Shown here: positions 63,589-64,000 of the stretch, piece by piece
How the letters are laid out: each line of letters opens with the position of its first letter
Position numbering within the stretch: position 1 is the stretch's first letter
Origin: Streptomyces sp. NBC_01298
Lineage (GTDB): Bacteria; Actinomycetota; Actinomycetes; Streptomycetales; Streptomycetaceae
Reading direction: 5' to 3'
Length of the DNA: 64,000 nucleotides
NCBI RefSeq assembly: GCF_035978755.1
Contig: NZ_CP108414.1
Coordinates: 1,054,001-1,118,000 of the forward strand
Notes under the pieces: generated by a model
What the model was told of the DNA's origin: nothing
What the model saw: only the letters and a program-made list of their open reading frames with translations
The model's database searches: none
Translations under genes and position numbers: made by a program

Positions 63589-63993
63589 TCATCCGTTGCG
63601 CGAGGACTCCCAGACCGCGCTGGTGCCGAAGTAGGAGTCGTACAGCTCCTGTACCTCCAGAAGGCTCTCGGGCGGGACCTTTCCGTACCGGATCCGCTCC
63701 AGGTGGCGGAAGTACTCGAAGCGCTCGACGCCCGGCGTGATGATGACGAGCATCTCGGCGATCTCGCCCGGAGCCGCGGCGAAGGCGTGCTGCTGACCGG
63801 GCGGCACCACGACGACGTCGCCGCGCTCGGCCGTCACGACCTGGTCGCCGGCGAGCAGTTGCGCGGTGCCGTCGAGGACGTAGAACATTTCCGCGGACTT
63901 GCCGTGATGGTGCGGACGAGCACCGTTCGCGCCCTTGGCCAGGGTCACGCGCATGGTCGAGAGCGCGCCACCCACCTGGGAGCTGTCCACCAA
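63589..63993 (-). CDS. Cupin-domain protein, 5' end probably outside the window
   Basis: The visible 134 residues form one cupin barrel: motif 1 is ARPHHHGKSAEMFYVLDG and motif 2 is VPPGQQHAFAAAPGE, with the metal-binding His and Glu in place. A helical tail follows (FEYFRHLERIRYGKVPPE). The GTG at 63993 could be a start, but cupins of this type usually begin earlier, so the gene likely continues past 64000. Substrate unknown. Chromosomal type. Confidence 0.8.
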   Translation of the reverse strand: MVDSSQVGGALSTMRVTLAKGANGARPHHHGKSAEMFYVLDGTAQLLAGDQVVTAERGDVVVVPPGQQHAFAAAPGEIAEMLVIITPGVERFEYFRHLERIRYGKVPPESLLEVQELYDSYFGTSAVWESSRNG

Positions 63994-64000
63994 CAGGTGG

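Noticed and set aside
1..64000. tRNA genes, rRNA genes, insertion sequences, integrase
   Set aside because: I looked for tRNA T-arm patterns, transposase motifs and tyrosine or serine recombinase motifs and found nothing convincing.

Overview
The window is high-GC DNA with GTG/ATG starts, GGAG-type ribosome binding sites and gene families that all point to Streptomyces or a close actinobacterial relative. Most of it looks like one large phage-related accessory element, probably a prophage or phage-plasmid, that ends near 62.7-63.0 kb. Beyond that point ordinary chromosomal-type genes follow. No integrase, terminase, portal or capsid gene and no tRNA was seen here, so the element must extend to the left of base 1.

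Layout. 0-12.2 kb: siphovirus late genes, all on the + strand (a partial zinc-ribbon protein, a 1650-residue tape measure, a Dit-like distal tail protein, three further tail-tip or fibre genes). 12.5-17.5 kb: minus-strand cargo between tail and lysis genes (a VOC protein, a secreted TolB-like/DUF11/RTX protein, a secreted TolB-like/DUF11 paralogue, the tail of a third). 17.7-19.2 kb: lysis cassette (membrane-anchored coiled-coil protein, amidase-LysM endolysin, holin-like protein). 19.7-28.7 kb: host-like cargo (CutA, an XRE-TPR regulator, a HATPase protein, tiny membrane proteins, a LuxR-type regulator, an Fe/2-oxoglutarate oxygenase, two glycosyltransferases, a UDP-sugar dehydrogenase, an unknown protein). 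28.7-30.0 kb: decayed sequence. 30.0-42.6 kb: a type I-C CRISPR-Cas locus, cas3-cas5-cas8c-cas7, without cas4, cas1 or cas2 in the window. It has about 72 repeats on the left and 12 on the right, in opposite orientations and both read outward from the cas genes. 42.9-62.7 kb: phage early-type genes (HTH proteins, RecA/Sak4-like ATPase, PD-(D/E)XK nuclease, WhiB-like protein, adenine-methylase-like protein, PAPS-reductase-like protein, ParB, YgjP-like protein). Within it is an immunity patch at 51-56 kb with a TRADD-N/SLATT-like membrane protein and a Septu-like ATPase-HNH pair. 63.0-64.0 kb: PemK/MazF-like and cupin genes.

How it may work together. The early region is organised by six copies of one promoter, each with the -10 inside an inverted repeat, and by a recurring intergenic unit (strong hairpin, then a CCTCTTGGAG ribosome-binding block). 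cas3 and cas5 are each preceded by an exact match to the actinobacterial PafBC/RecA-NDp DNA-damage promoter motif TTGTCRGTG-N8-TANNNT. The most interesting hypothesis here is therefore a phage-borne, adaptation-deficient CRISPR interference module switched on by DNA damage, next to a Septu-like system and possible DNA-modification genes. All functions are read from sequence patterns by eye. No database search or structure prediction was run.
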